DNA of 46,954 bases, taken from positions 1 to 46,954 of the forward strand of contig CALVZF010000006.1 of assembly GCA_944372455.1 (NCBI GenBank), read 5' to 3'. The translations under genes and the position numbers were made by a program. Each line of letters begins with the position of its first letter. Position 1 is the first letter of the stretch. The notes beneath the pieces are model-generated. The model saw nothing but the letters and a program-made list of their open reading frames with translations. It was not told where the DNA came from and did no database searches. Source of the stretch: an uncultured Bacilli bacterium. GTDB lineage: Bacteria > Bacillota_I > Bacilli_A > RF39 > UBA660. Of this stretch, positions 8,960-16,309 are shown one piece after another.

Positions 8960-9752
8960 TATGGGCTGTCTCTCTATTATTAGTTGCTTTTTCTATTTCT
9001 TGTTCTGCTTGTTCAACTTGATTTTGAAGATTATTATAACCAGAAGTATTAGTATTTTCACTTTGATTCATTTCATTTTTAGCACTACTAACTTGGCCTT
9101 GAAGGGCTGTTTTTAATCTTAAACACTCTGCTGCATTTTCAAGATTGTAATCAGAAGCTTTTTCATTATATGTTTCTAGTTCAGTACATTTTAACTCGTT
9201 AAATTGATTTCTTGTCTCTTCTAATGTATTAGCAAGATTCTGAAAGTAAGCATCTTCACCTTGTTCTTGTTGTTCTTGTTCTTCAGAAGATAATTCTCTT
9301 TTTAATTCAACAGTCATGGAAGTATAACTACTACTCATATTATCTATTAATTTATTCTTAGTAGCATCTTGATTATAAAAATAAATATCATAAGATGCTT
9401 TATCCATTCCTTTAAAAGAAATAAGAATTTTATCTGGACATTTTCCATTGCTTATATAGTAATCTTTACCGGTCATATCTGAACCGTTTTCCTTAGACCA
9501 ATTTTTAATAGTAGCCTTTTTGTCAACGTCACTCATTCTTGTTACTGTTGCTGTCGCACTGCTATACGAAGGTGATGTAGTGGTTATTTTAACATAAGTA
9601 CTGCCATACATTCCAAAAATACCAGTTTGATCTACATAGTATTCACAACAATTAGGAGAGTTACAAGTTTCTTCTGCATATACATGGTCTTTCATTCCAA
9701 AAAATAATACTGTTATTAAAATAATAAAAATAAAGTTCTTTATATTTTTCAT
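8616..9752 (-). CDS. VirB2/TrbC-like pilin with long coiled-coil ectodomain (378 aa)
   Basis: GGAGG precedes the ATG by 8 nt. Signal peptide (ending VYA), then a domain homologous to that of the 290-aa paralog (NCCEY, IKNW, CPDK). An inserted charged region rich in Glu, Gln and Asn (about 150-265) looks like a coiled coil. The C-terminal two-TM pilin module carries IKKAQGTFVKR and is flanked by Cys. That module is nearly identical to the downstream gene. These two are probably specialised (tip or anchor) forms of the simpler 117-aa pilin; that role is inference. It has its own promoter. Confidence 0.8.
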   Translation of the reverse strand: MKNIKNFIFIILITVLFFGMKDHVYAEETCNSPNCCEYYVDQTGIFGMYGSTYVKITTTSPSYSSATATVTRMSDVDKKATIKNWSKENGSDMTGKDYYISNGKCPDKILISFKGMDKASYDIYFYNQDATKNKLIDNMSSSYTSMTVELKRELSSEEQEQQEQGEDAYFQNLANTLEETRNQFNELKCTELETYNEKASDYNLENAAECLRLKTALQGQVSSAKNEMNQSENTNTSGYNNLQNQVEQAEQEIEKATNNRETAHSDRDTLTGEALDGDIMGDQGDTNLTCEDVISDGLRDVINQILTYMSIAIVVLLIVLGTIDFTKAVAASDQDAIKKAQGTFVKRIIIAVIFFFLPILVNLVLGFINSTWSTCGFR

Positions 9753-9776
9753 AGTTTCCCTCCATATTATAGATAT

Positions 9777-9785
9777 ATTATATCA
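9777..9785 (-). promoter_or_regulatory. Extended -10 promoter of the 378-aa pilin gene
   Basis: TGATATAAT on the minus strand, about 25 nt before the ATG. It sits directly after the terminator of the 117-aa pilin gene, so this gene can be transcribed independently. Confidence 0.5.
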
Positions 9786-9799
9786 TAAATATTAAAAAA

Positions 9800-9829
9800 T
9801 TAAAAAAACTACAACTAAAAGTTGTAGTT
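9800..9829 (-). terminator. Rho-independent terminator after the 117-aa pilin gene
   Basis: Nine-pair perfect stem (9807-9815 with 9821-9829) and a 5-nt loop, followed on the minus strand by a T tract. It lies only 12 nt after the pilin stop codon, so it could let the small pilin be made in excess over downstream genes. Confidence 0.8.
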
Positions 9830-9841
9830 AAAATATACAAA

Positions 9842-10195
9842 TTATTTAAGTTTATCTATACATGTTTTAAATGTTGTTTTTGCATCACCAGTACCAACTG
9901 GAACTAATCCTAATACCAATTTAACAACAACAGGAACAAAGAATACAATAACAGCTGCAATTGCTCTTTTAACAAAAGTACCTTGGGCTTTCTTGATTTC
10001 GTCATCTTTACCAGCCATAACAGCTTTTGCTAAATCTAATGATCCCATTATAATTAATAAGATTGGAACAGCAATTTGTATAACAGTTAAAATAGCACTG
10101 ATAAAATTCCAAATAGCTACCATTTCACTATTGTCACTACAAATTTTTTGAATTGTTTCAGCATCAGCTAAAACGTAAAATAAATTATTACTCAT
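9842..10195 (-). CDS. VirB2-like small pilin, candidate major subunit (T4SS_pilin type)
   Basis: 117 aa with GGAGG 8 nt before the ATG. A short N-terminus with Cys19 leads to TM1 (about 28-52), a cytoplasmic loop with DEIKKAQGTFVKR, TM2 (about 79-98), and a short tail with Cys112. This is the VirB2/TrbC pilin topology; the two Cys on the same outer face could pair. The loop motif is shared with the 290-aa and 378-aa paralogs. It is monocistronic, having its own extended -10 promoter and a strong terminator, as expected for an abundant subunit. Homologs in other Firmicutes are annotated as pilin-like conjugal transfer proteins. Confidence 0.85.
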   Translation of the reverse strand: MSNNLFYVLADAETIQKICSDNSEMVAIWNFISAILTVIQIAVPILLIIMGSLDLAKAVMAGKDDEIKKAQGTFVKRAIAAVIVFFVPVVVKLVLGLVPVGTGDAKTTFKTCIDKLK

Positions 10196-10230
10196 TTTTA
10201 AATCCTCCTCGTAAACACTTATACGATAAA

Positions 10231-10239
10231 ATTATAACA
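10231..10239 (-). promoter_or_regulatory. Extended -10 promoter of the 117-aa pilin gene
   Basis: TGTTATAAT on the minus strand, about 35 nt before the ATG. There is no recognisable -35. Same motif as at several other units of this locus. Confidence 0.6.
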
Positions 10240-10292
10240 TAAATTTACAAAATTATATATATTTTTACAAAAATTTTATAATTTACTGTTAA

Positions 10293-11276
10293 TTATTTTT
10301 TAAATAATCCAAAAATTTTACCTTTTTCTTCTTCAATATCATTAGATTTTGATAATCCTAAAGCACTTAATAAACCACTTAAAATTTTATGATCTTTCTT
10401 CTTCTCATCCAAAGGTGGAACATTATAATAAACTTTACTATTAGATTCTGACTCAAAGTCTGTAATATCTTTTTGATCTAATAAGCTTTTATTAAGTATA
10501 ATTTTTTTTCCTTTTAACTTTTGAAAAATCATTCTATCTCTTCTAATTAATTTATTAAGTTTAATATATGTGGGTTCTATTAGATATAATACATCACCAC
10601 AAGCACTATCATCTTCTGAAGTATTTAAATCTACTAAAACAATATCATAACCAGAATATTTAGATAAAAAACTCTCAAAATCATTTTCACTGCAACTTAC
10701 CATATCTTTAGCATTAAAATTAGAAAAATCTCTTTTTCCAATTTCTATTGCTGCTACATTATATCCTTCTAATTCTAGCTGATTTTTTAACATAAAAATA
10801 AAAGTTGTTGCACCCGCATGATCTGTAACATTTTTAATTCCTAAAATTTTCAAATTGTAATTTTCTATTTTATCTGTAACTATATTTGTTAGATTATCCA
10901 CTTGCTGAATATGCGCAACATCTTTATACGAATTAGGATTATTGTATAAATAATTTATTCCATTTAAATCAGTAGCAAAATTATAAATTCCTAATGAAAC
11001 TAGCTTAGATAAAAATGTAGCAGAACTTGTTTGTGGAGTTCCATCTAAAACTAATATAACTTTATCCATATCTAAGCCAATAGATAATTTTTGTATATTT
11101 CTTATATCAGTATAATCTTTAATAGCAGTTATATCTAAAATCATTTTATTGAAAAAAAAGTTAGAGAACATTGCTACTAACTCATCTGCTTCATATTCAC
11201 CATTTAATGATTTAATAACATCAATATTTAAATTAACAAGCATATCTCTAGCTTTATTTGAAATAATTACATTCAT
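10293..11276 (-). CDS. TadZ/CpaE-like ParA-fold protein with degenerate P-loop
   Basis: 327 aa, soluble. Residues 1-130 resemble the receiver-like domain of CpaE/TadZ. Residues 143-250 follow the ParA/MinD pattern (P-loop, helix, strand with EIGKRDF, then DIVLVDLNTSEDD with D216). The P-loop reads TDHAGATT (151-158), where KGGxGKTT is expected, so the signature Lys and the catalytic Lys (Ala156) are both missing. TadZ proteins position the Tad machine at a cell site, and some family members have atypical ATPase motifs. The gene lies 27 nt after the tadE-like gene, in the same unit. Ribosome site weak. Confidence 0.7.
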   Translation of the reverse strand: MNVIISNKARDMLVNLNIDVIKSLNGEYEADELVAMFSNFFFNKMILDITAIKDYTDIRNIQKLSIGLDMDKVILVLDGTPQTSSATFLSKLVSLGIYNFATDLNGINYLYNNPNSYKDVAHIQQVDNLTNIVTDKIENYNLKILGIKNVTDHAGATTFIFMLKNQLELEGYNVAAIEIGKRDFSNFNAKDMVSCSENDFESFLSKYSGYDIVLVDLNTSEDDSACGDVLYLIEPTYIKLNKLIRRDRMIFQKLKGKKIILNKSLLDQKDITDFESESNSKVYYNVPPLDEKKKDHKILSGLLSALGLSKSNDIEEEKGKIFGLFKK

Positions 11277-11303
11277 ACCAACACCACACTTTATTGTTAA
11301 AAA

Positions 11304-11720
11304 TTAATCTAAATTAGTAATTGCTTTAGTTTCACCTTTTACAGGAAATGTAAAGAAATTTCCGATAACCGGTAAGTTAAAACTTACAAAAGTTTTTACA
11401 CTGTAATACACATCTCCGGTATCAACATTTGTATTTCTTTTAACACAAACTCCAGGTAACGCTCTACCATTTTCATCTGTAATTTGGTGTTCATCAGCTT
11501 CACAATTAGCTACTCTATAATATCCTGAAGATTGAATAAGAGAAGCGATTTGTTCTCTTGCCCCTTCTTCTCCCTCATATTGTTCTAATAAATTAATTAT
11601 TCTATTTTTCATTTGAAAAGCTTGTGAATAATTTACTGCAATAGCAAGAAAAGACGCAAAAAAGAAGATGAATATAATCATCAAATTAAATAAGAATGTA
11701 CTTCCAACCGCTTCTCTCAT
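11304..11720 (-). CDS. TadE-like pseudopilin
   Basis: 138 aa. It begins MREAVG, then a hydrophobic helix (about 7-30, with FLFNLMIIFIFFF), then a hydrophilic C-terminal domain with two Cys and the segment FNLPVIGNFFTFPVKGE. The layout of a tiny charged leader ending in Gly, one N-terminal helix and a small extracellular domain matches TadE-type pseudopilins. AGGAAG lies before the ATG. It sits between the 80-aa pilin-like gene and the TadZ-like gene. Confidence 0.65.
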   Translation of the reverse strand: MREAVGSTFLFNLMIIFIFFFASFLAIAVNYSQAFQMKNRIINLLEQYEGEEGAREQIASLIQSSGYYRVANCEADEHQITDENGRALPGVCVKRNTNVDTGDVYYSVKTFVSFNLPVIGNFFTFPVKGETKAITNLD

Positions 11721-11747
11721 TTACATCATCTTCCTTTAAATATTATA

Positions 11748-11990
11748 TCATTGTCCACATTGACATCTAATGTCACCCTCTACAGCCTCACCATTTTCAT
11801 TATAATATCCTCTACAAATCATTGTATTGTTATTACATGCACCACATCCGTAAGCTGCAGAACATCTTGTGCTCGCAGTTAAATTTCCTCTAATTGCTGG
11901 CCAAACAACAGCATAGAATAATGCTGCTATTGCAGCAATTGCTATAATAGCTACAACAGTTATATTTAATTCTCCGGTCGCCTCTTTCAT
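11748..11990 (-). CDS. Flp/type IVc pilin-like small protein, Cys-rich tail
   Basis: 80 aa with GGAGG well placed. Leader MKEATG, then ELNITVVAIIAIAAIAALFY, a helix of the kind used by Flp pilins. A 45-residue tail with six Cys, ending in CQCGQ, follows. Cleavage after Gly6 would leave a mature start at Glu; this is inference, since no prepilin peptidase lies in the window. A near-consensus promoter directly upstream makes it the first gene of the pilin-tadE-tadZ unit, suggesting high expression. It may be the Tad-side major or minor pilin. Confidence 0.6.
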   Translation of the reverse strand: MKEATGELNITVVAIIAIAAIAALFYAVVWPAIRGNLTASTRCSAAYGCGACNNNTMICRGYYNENGEAVEGDIRCQCGQ

Positions 11991-12030
11991 TTATAAATTC
12001 CTCCTCTATTCTTTATCATTAACAATTTTA

Positions 12031-12059
12031 TTATATATTATTTATTTAATTTATTCAAT
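12031..12059 (-). promoter_or_regulatory. Sigma-A promoter of the 80-aa pilin unit
   Basis: On the minus strand: -35 TTGAAT, 17-nt spacer, -10 TATAAT. The best-formed promoter of the Tad part of the locus. Confidence 0.75.
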
Positions 12060-12071
12060 ATTTTTTTAAAA

Positions 12072-12860
12072 TTATATAGATGACATCATTTGAAGCATTG
12101 CTACTAGTAATAATACAATTACACCAGCACCTGTAACGCCAAGCATAATCATAGTTTTACTTTGCATTTTTTCAAGTCTTTCTTTATATTTTTGTTCACG
12201 AGCTTTATTTTGTAAATTAGATACAGTTTTAGATAATAACAATAATTGTTCTTCTTTATTTTCTTGTAAACCTAATCCTAAACGATAAAGTAATCTCATC
12301 ATTCGCATTGAGTCTCTAACAGGATAAGCTTTAGCAAATTCCATATATGGATCAATTGAAGAATCTCCCTCATTAATTTTTTGCATTAATTCATTAAGAC
12401 CTGGTTTAAAAATAGCAGGAGCATCGTCTATTGATTTTTGAATTGCTACAGGAACTGTATAATATTGAATTAAAACTTCTAAAGATTTTAAGTAATAAGG
12501 TAATAATAAATCAATATCATGTAAATGTTTTTTATAATAATTTTTTAAATTACGATAACCACTTTTAAATACAAAAGCTGCTACAATAATTGAAATTAAA
12601 ATATTTAAAAAGTTTATATTAGTAATAAAGAATAACATCATAATAGCAAAAATAATTACTGAATTTTTAAGCCTTTTATTAAAAAGTAAATCAGGGTCAA
12701 CTTTTTCACCATATTTTGCTCTTACTAAGAAATCATAATCACTTTCTTTTAAAGTTTTAAAATATACTGTATTATCTTGAAAAAACTGTTTACTGTCAAT
12801 AAAACCATTAACTGAAAAAATTACAAAAACTATTACAATAATAATTAAAATTTCCCACAT
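12072..12860 (-). CDS. tadC: TadC-like platform protein (T2SSF domain)
   Basis: 262 aa. Hydrophobic helices lie at about 1-18, 70-88, 90-105 and 238-258. Between them is a helical cytoplasmic domain (about 115-230) with the T2SSF pattern (DLLLPYYLKSLEVLIQ and MMRLLYRLGLGLQ). TadC pairs with TadB as the inner-membrane platform of Tad pili, coupling the CpaF motor to pilin movement. Its start overlaps the tadB stop by one base (TAATG), so translation is coupled. Confidence 0.85.
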   Translation of the reverse strand: MWEILIIIVIVFVIFSVNGFIDSKQFFQDNTVYFKTLKESDYDFLVRAKYGEKVDPDLLFNKRLKNSVIIFAIMMLFFITNINFLNILISIIVAAFVFKSGYRNLKNYYKKHLHDIDLLLPYYLKSLEVLIQYYTVPVAIQKSIDDAPAIFKPGLNELMQKINEGDSSIDPYMEFAKAYPVRDSMRMMRLLYRLGLGLQENKEEQLLLLSKTVSNLQNKAREQKYKERLEKMQSKTMIMLGVTGAGVIVLLLVAMLQMMSSI

Positions 12861-13762
12861 TATTCTCCACCTACATTCTCATTATAATATTTTTCTCCAT
12901 TAAGTAGAAAATAACTATTAGCGATTAAAACGGCATGAAGTGTTAATTGTACATACCATAATTCAATCATTTTTAAATATGCATCTACTCCTAATAACAA
13001 TTGTAAAACTGCTACTAAAAAGTATAACATCAAACCATAAGTTAAAAATTGTTTATGAAATTGATCTCTATCTAATCTATCACGATATACTCCTTCAACA
13101 AGAGTGTCTATATCTAATGACATATTATCTAATGATCCTGTAACATCTCTTGCCCCTTCTTTAGTAACTTGTAAGAATAGTTGATGCATATTTCTAACTA
13201 TATGATAAGGATATTTTTGATTCATAAAATCTATTGAACCATCAATTTGTCCATTTTCATAAGCCATATCTAACATTGTTTTAACATCACTTGCAACAGG
13301 ATCTTCTAATACTCCAGAGTTATAAACTCCTTCTAAAGCTTTTACAAATGATTTAGTAGTTTGATATTCCATAATAACGTTTGTTGTATAAACTTGTATT
13401 TGTTCAAAGATAAACTCACTATATATTCTTTTATATCTTATATAAGTAATATAAGGAATCGCACTAACTGCAATTAATGCATAAATAATACTCCAAATAA
13501 TACTATAAAAATATAAATATGAAATAACAGAAGCTAACCCTGCAAAAATAATAATTTGCGTAATATATTGTTTTTTAGTATAATCTTGTTTTAAATCTTT
13601 AACTTTTTCTCTTATAACTTTATATGAATAAGGAGCTATTTTATCATAAACTGTACCTATTTGTTGGGATATGAATTTGTAGACATTTTCACCTTTTTTT
13701 CTTCTATAACTTATTATAAAAATTGCTATAAAGGTAATAATTAAAAATATAATAAATGTCAT
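12860..13762 (-). CDS. tadB: TadB-like platform protein (T2SSF domain)
   Basis: 300 aa. TM helices lie at about 2-18, 70-88, 90-106, 243-262 and 270-290. The T2SSF helical domain (about 115-240) includes MEYQTTKSFVKALE and MHQLFLQVTKEGARD. AAGGCGGTGA precedes the ATG. It lies directly after cpaF and before tadC in the standard Tad order. Confidence 0.85.
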   Translation of the reverse strand: MTFIIFLIITFIAIFIISYRRKKGENVYKFISQQIGTVYDKIAPYSYKVIREKVKDLKQDYTKKQYITQIIIFAGLASVISYLYFYSIIWSIIYALIAVSAIPYITYIRYKRIYSEFIFEQIQVYTTNVIMEYQTTKSFVKALEGVYNSGVLEDPVASDVKTMLDMAYENGQIDGSIDFMNQKYPYHIVRNMHQLFLQVTKEGARDVTGSLDNMSLDIDTLVEGVYRDRLDRDQFHKQFLTYGLMLYFLVAVLQLLLGVDAYLKMIELWYVQLTLHAVLIANSYFLLNGEKYYNENVGGE

Positions 13763-13774
13763 AAATTCACCGCC

Positions 13775-14920
13775 TTACATATTTATTTCTTCAATCTCTT
13801 CTATTTCCTCAATCTCATTACTACTTATATTATTATTTTGATTATTAATTGTTTGACTATTTTCATTTACCATAACTTCTTTTGAAAGAGAAATACCTTG
13901 TGCATCTAAATATCCTATTAAATATTTAGAAGGATTTCTTCTAGTAATTCTTCCATCTGAAGTTTTTCTATAAATTTCATTATGTTGAGGTTTATTATCT
14001 TCATCAACGTAAAATTCTGTTACTTCTACAATTTCTCTTTGGAAACGTCCATATTGTTTGGAATAATAACCTCTTATATGAACTCCTAACTGTACATATC
14101 TATGTATTGTTGCTAAAAACTGAGTTATATCTATATTAGATTCAAGTAAGCTATACATTCTGGTAGGAATTGATACTGCTTTATCTGCATGTATAGTTGA
14201 TAATATATTATGTCCAGAAGATATTGAATTACGAACTGCCATAACTGCTTCTGCGCTTCTTACTTCCGATAATAGTATCCATTTAGGATTTTGTCTCATA
14301 CAAGTTACTAATACATCAGAATAAGAAGCTATATTATTAGTTTTCATAGCTACTATATCCCTATGTGGAAATATTCTATCTAAATGTAATTCTAGAGTAT
14401 CTTCAATAGTAATAATTTTTTCATTTTCTAAAGTATGTGCAGCTAAGTATTTAACAAATTCTGTTTTACCAGAACCAGTTTCTCCACTTACTATAATATT
14501 ACAGTGTCCAATTACACATTGGATTAATAAATCATGAATATCTAAAGTAACATAATTTTCATTTAACAATTTATTTTTTTCAAGTCTTATTTTAGCTGGT
14601 GTCTTTCTTAAAACTGCAGCTATTCCATTTCTAGCAATTGATTCGTGTATGAAGTTTAAACGTAATTCTTCACCTTCTGCATCTAGAAAAGGATTAGCCA
14701 TATTAAATGTTTTACCCATTGCATTTGAACATTGAAAGGCAATTTTTTCCATCAATTCATTGTTTATTGATGGTTCTTCTACACGATATACCCCTTGGGA
14801 TAAAGATTTAACCCAAACTTGCCCATTATTACTGTACGAAATATCTGTGATATTATCATCATCTAGATATTTTTTTAAAGGTCCAAAGTCAATATGGGAA
14901 AAAATATTGTCATTTTCCAT
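13775..14920 (-). CDS. cpaF: CpaF/TadA-type secretion ATPase (VirB11 superfamily)
   Basis: 381 aa. Walker A GETGSGKT (146-153), the Asp box TIEDTLEL (171-178), the Walker B region WILLSEVRSAEA (E219, R221) and the His box HNILSTIHADKA (H237, H244) are all present, so it should be an active hexameric ATPase. CpaF/TadA drives pilus assembly through TadB/TadC. The same superfamily contains VirB11, so this protein could also serve the T4SS half of the locus, which has no other VirB11. The C-terminus has a short acidic repeat (EEIEEIEEI). Its start overlaps the cpaB stop by one base (TAATG). Confidence 0.93.
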   Translation of the reverse strand: MENDNIFSHIDFGPLKKYLDDDNITDISYSNNGQVWVKSLSQGVYRVEEPSINNELMEKIAFQCSNAMGKTFNMANPFLDAEGEELRLNFIHESIARNGIAAVLRKTPAKIRLEKNKLLNENYVTLDIHDLLIQCVIGHCNIIVSGETGSGKTEFVKYLAAHTLENEKIITIEDTLELHLDRIFPHRDIVAMKTNNIASYSDVLVTCMRQNPKWILLSEVRSAEAVMAVRNSISSGHNILSTIHADKAVSIPTRMYSLLESNIDITQFLATIHRYVQLGVHIRGYYSKQYGRFQREIVEVTEFYVDEDNKPQHNEIYRKTSDGRITRRNPSKYLIGYLDAQGISLSKEVMVNENSQTINNQNNNISSNEIEEIEEIEEINM

Positions 14921-15789
14921 TATTCAGTTGTTTGAATATCTGGGGTATTATCATCTGGAAGTTGATCTTCAGGTACATCTATAGTTTTAGATTCTATAAA
15001 GTTTCTTAAATAACTACTTGTAATTTCAACAGTTCCTTCATAGTCTTCATCACTTACTGATTCTGTAACTGGAACAGGTATTAATTCCACTGCATTTGAA
15101 GATAGATAATTAGCTTTTCTAAGTAACAAATGTAAATCCTCATCTACACTAAATATAAAAGTTGTAGGAGTTCTATTTTCTTCTGTATTTTCAAATACAT
15201 CTCTACCACTTGCATCTAAAACTGCCAAAACTTTAACATTTTGAACTAATTTTCCAATCATAGCTTTTCCATCATCATTATTAGCTTTCATATATATATC
15301 AACATACATTCCATCCATTATTGCATTGCCATATGTATCACTATAATTAATTGAGAAAGCATATGGAACTTGTCCTTTATCAATTTTTAATAAAACTGAT
15401 GAAGGAATTTTAGAACGTTCTACTACATTTGTTCCTCTAATAAGTGGAGTCCCTTTTGGGATTAATGAATTAACATTTGCATAGGCTCCATCAGCAAAGG
15501 AATCTAGTTCTGCACTACCTCTTAATACTGTTGTTCCATTACCATATTCACCAATCATTTTGTCATACATTACACGAGCGATACTTACTGTTTCTACCAT
15601 ATCACTTGTAATTTTTGTTCTAGGTTGAATATCTTGTTTAGCAACTAAAACAGAAACTTGTTCTACTTGTTGATTGACTCTCCAATTATATCCAAAATAT
15701 AAAACAACTATTCCAACTAAAACTCCCAAAATTGTTACTGTATTTTTGTTTGTAAAAAATCTTTTTAATGTTGTAGCAAAGTTATTCAT
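14920..15789 (-). CDS. cpaB: CpaB/RcpC-like Tad assembly protein with SAF domain
   Basis: Start chosen at the ATG (MNNFATTLKRFF) with AGGAGG 8 nt upstream; an in-frame ATG 30 nt earlier has no ribosome site. About 289 aa: basic N-terminus, TM helix (about 18-36), then a SAF domain (VLVAKQDIQPRTKITSDMVE) and an RcpC/CpaB-type beta-rich domain. CpaB proteins are extracytoplasmic, possibly wall-contacting, parts of Tad systems. First gene of the cpaB-cpaF-tadB-tadC operon, with its own extended -10 promoter. Confidence 0.85.
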   Translation of the reverse strand: MNNFATTLKRFFTNKNTVTILGVLVGIVVLYFGYNWRVNQQVEQVSVLVAKQDIQPRTKITSDMVETVSIARVMYDKMIGEYGNGTTVLRGSAELDSFADGAYANVNSLIPKGTPLIRGTNVVERSKIPSSVLLKIDKGQVPYAFSINYSDTYGNAIMDGMYVDIYMKANNDDGKAMIGKLVQNVKVLAVLDASGRDVFENTEENRTPTTFIFSVDEDLHLLLRKANYLSSNAVELIPVPVTESVSDEDYEGTVEITSSYLRNFIESKTIDVPEDQLPDDNTPDIQTTE

Positions 15790-15817
15790 AAATAGTCCTC
15801 CTATCTTAATATAATAC

Positions 15818-15826
15818 ATTATAACA
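15818..15826 (-). promoter_or_regulatory. Extended -10 promoter of the cpaB-cpaF-tadB-tadC operon
   Basis: TGTTATAAT on the minus strand within TTATGTTATAATGTATTA, the same string as upstream of the 290-aa pilin gene. No clear -35. Confidence 0.6.
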
Positions 15827-15867
15827 TAATTAATTTTAGAATGGAATATTATTTTTAAAATTTAATA

Positions 15868-15890
15868 AGGATACATAAAAATTTGTATCT
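15868..15890 (-). terminator. Weak terminator after cassette 1
   Basis: Six-pair stem (15870-15875 with 15884-15889), extendable with a mismatch, followed on the minus strand by an AT-rich tail (CTTATTAAATTTT). It could partly separate the surface cassette from cpaB. Confidence 0.35.
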
Positions 15891-16289
15891 TTAATTTTGT
15901 GTTTCTAAAATTGCATTAATCCTATTAGTAATATTAAATTGCTCCCCAGTAAAATTAAAAACAGTAGATTTAGAATCCACACTAATACTTACTTTCGGTG
16001 GTTGTTCTACTACATCGTGAATTTTAATGTTATATGTTTTATTTAAACTTGCACTTTCTGCATAACGTCTTATAAAATTTTCAGTAAATTTTTCTTTGTT
16101 TATTGCTACTATTCCTGTTTGTCTATAATAGGCTAAATCAACAGATTCTAACATAGCAGATTCTGTTATTTCCTTTGTTAGATAATAATTTTGGTCATTA
16201 GTAGTTGTGATATCTCTAAATAAAAATAATACTGTCAATGTAAAAATTCCAAGTATAATTATAAGATATCCCAAAAAACTTTCTTTCAT
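15891..16289 (-). CDS. 132-aa pseudopilin-like protein, cassette 1
   Basis: Begins MKESFLG, then one hydrophobic helix (about 8-25) and a roughly 105-residue extracellular domain with the conserved segments KEKFTENF, RRYAESASLNKTY and PPKVS. It is a close paralog of the gene at 19940-20338. The tiny charged leader ending in Gly followed by a TM helix is the layout of the TadE-like and pilin-like genes in this locus, so a pseudopilin or minor-pilin role is plausible. It follows the giant Cys-rich gene by 20 nt and ends the three-gene cassette. Confidence 0.65.
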   Translation of the reverse strand: MKESFLGYLIIILGIFTLTVLFLFRDITTTNDQNYYLTKEITESAMLESVDLAYYRQTGIVAINKEKFTENFIRRYAESASLNKTYNIKIHDVVEQPPKVSISVDSKSTVFNFTGEQFNITNRINAILETQN

Positions 16290-16309
16290 TAAATCACATC
16301 CATTACTTC

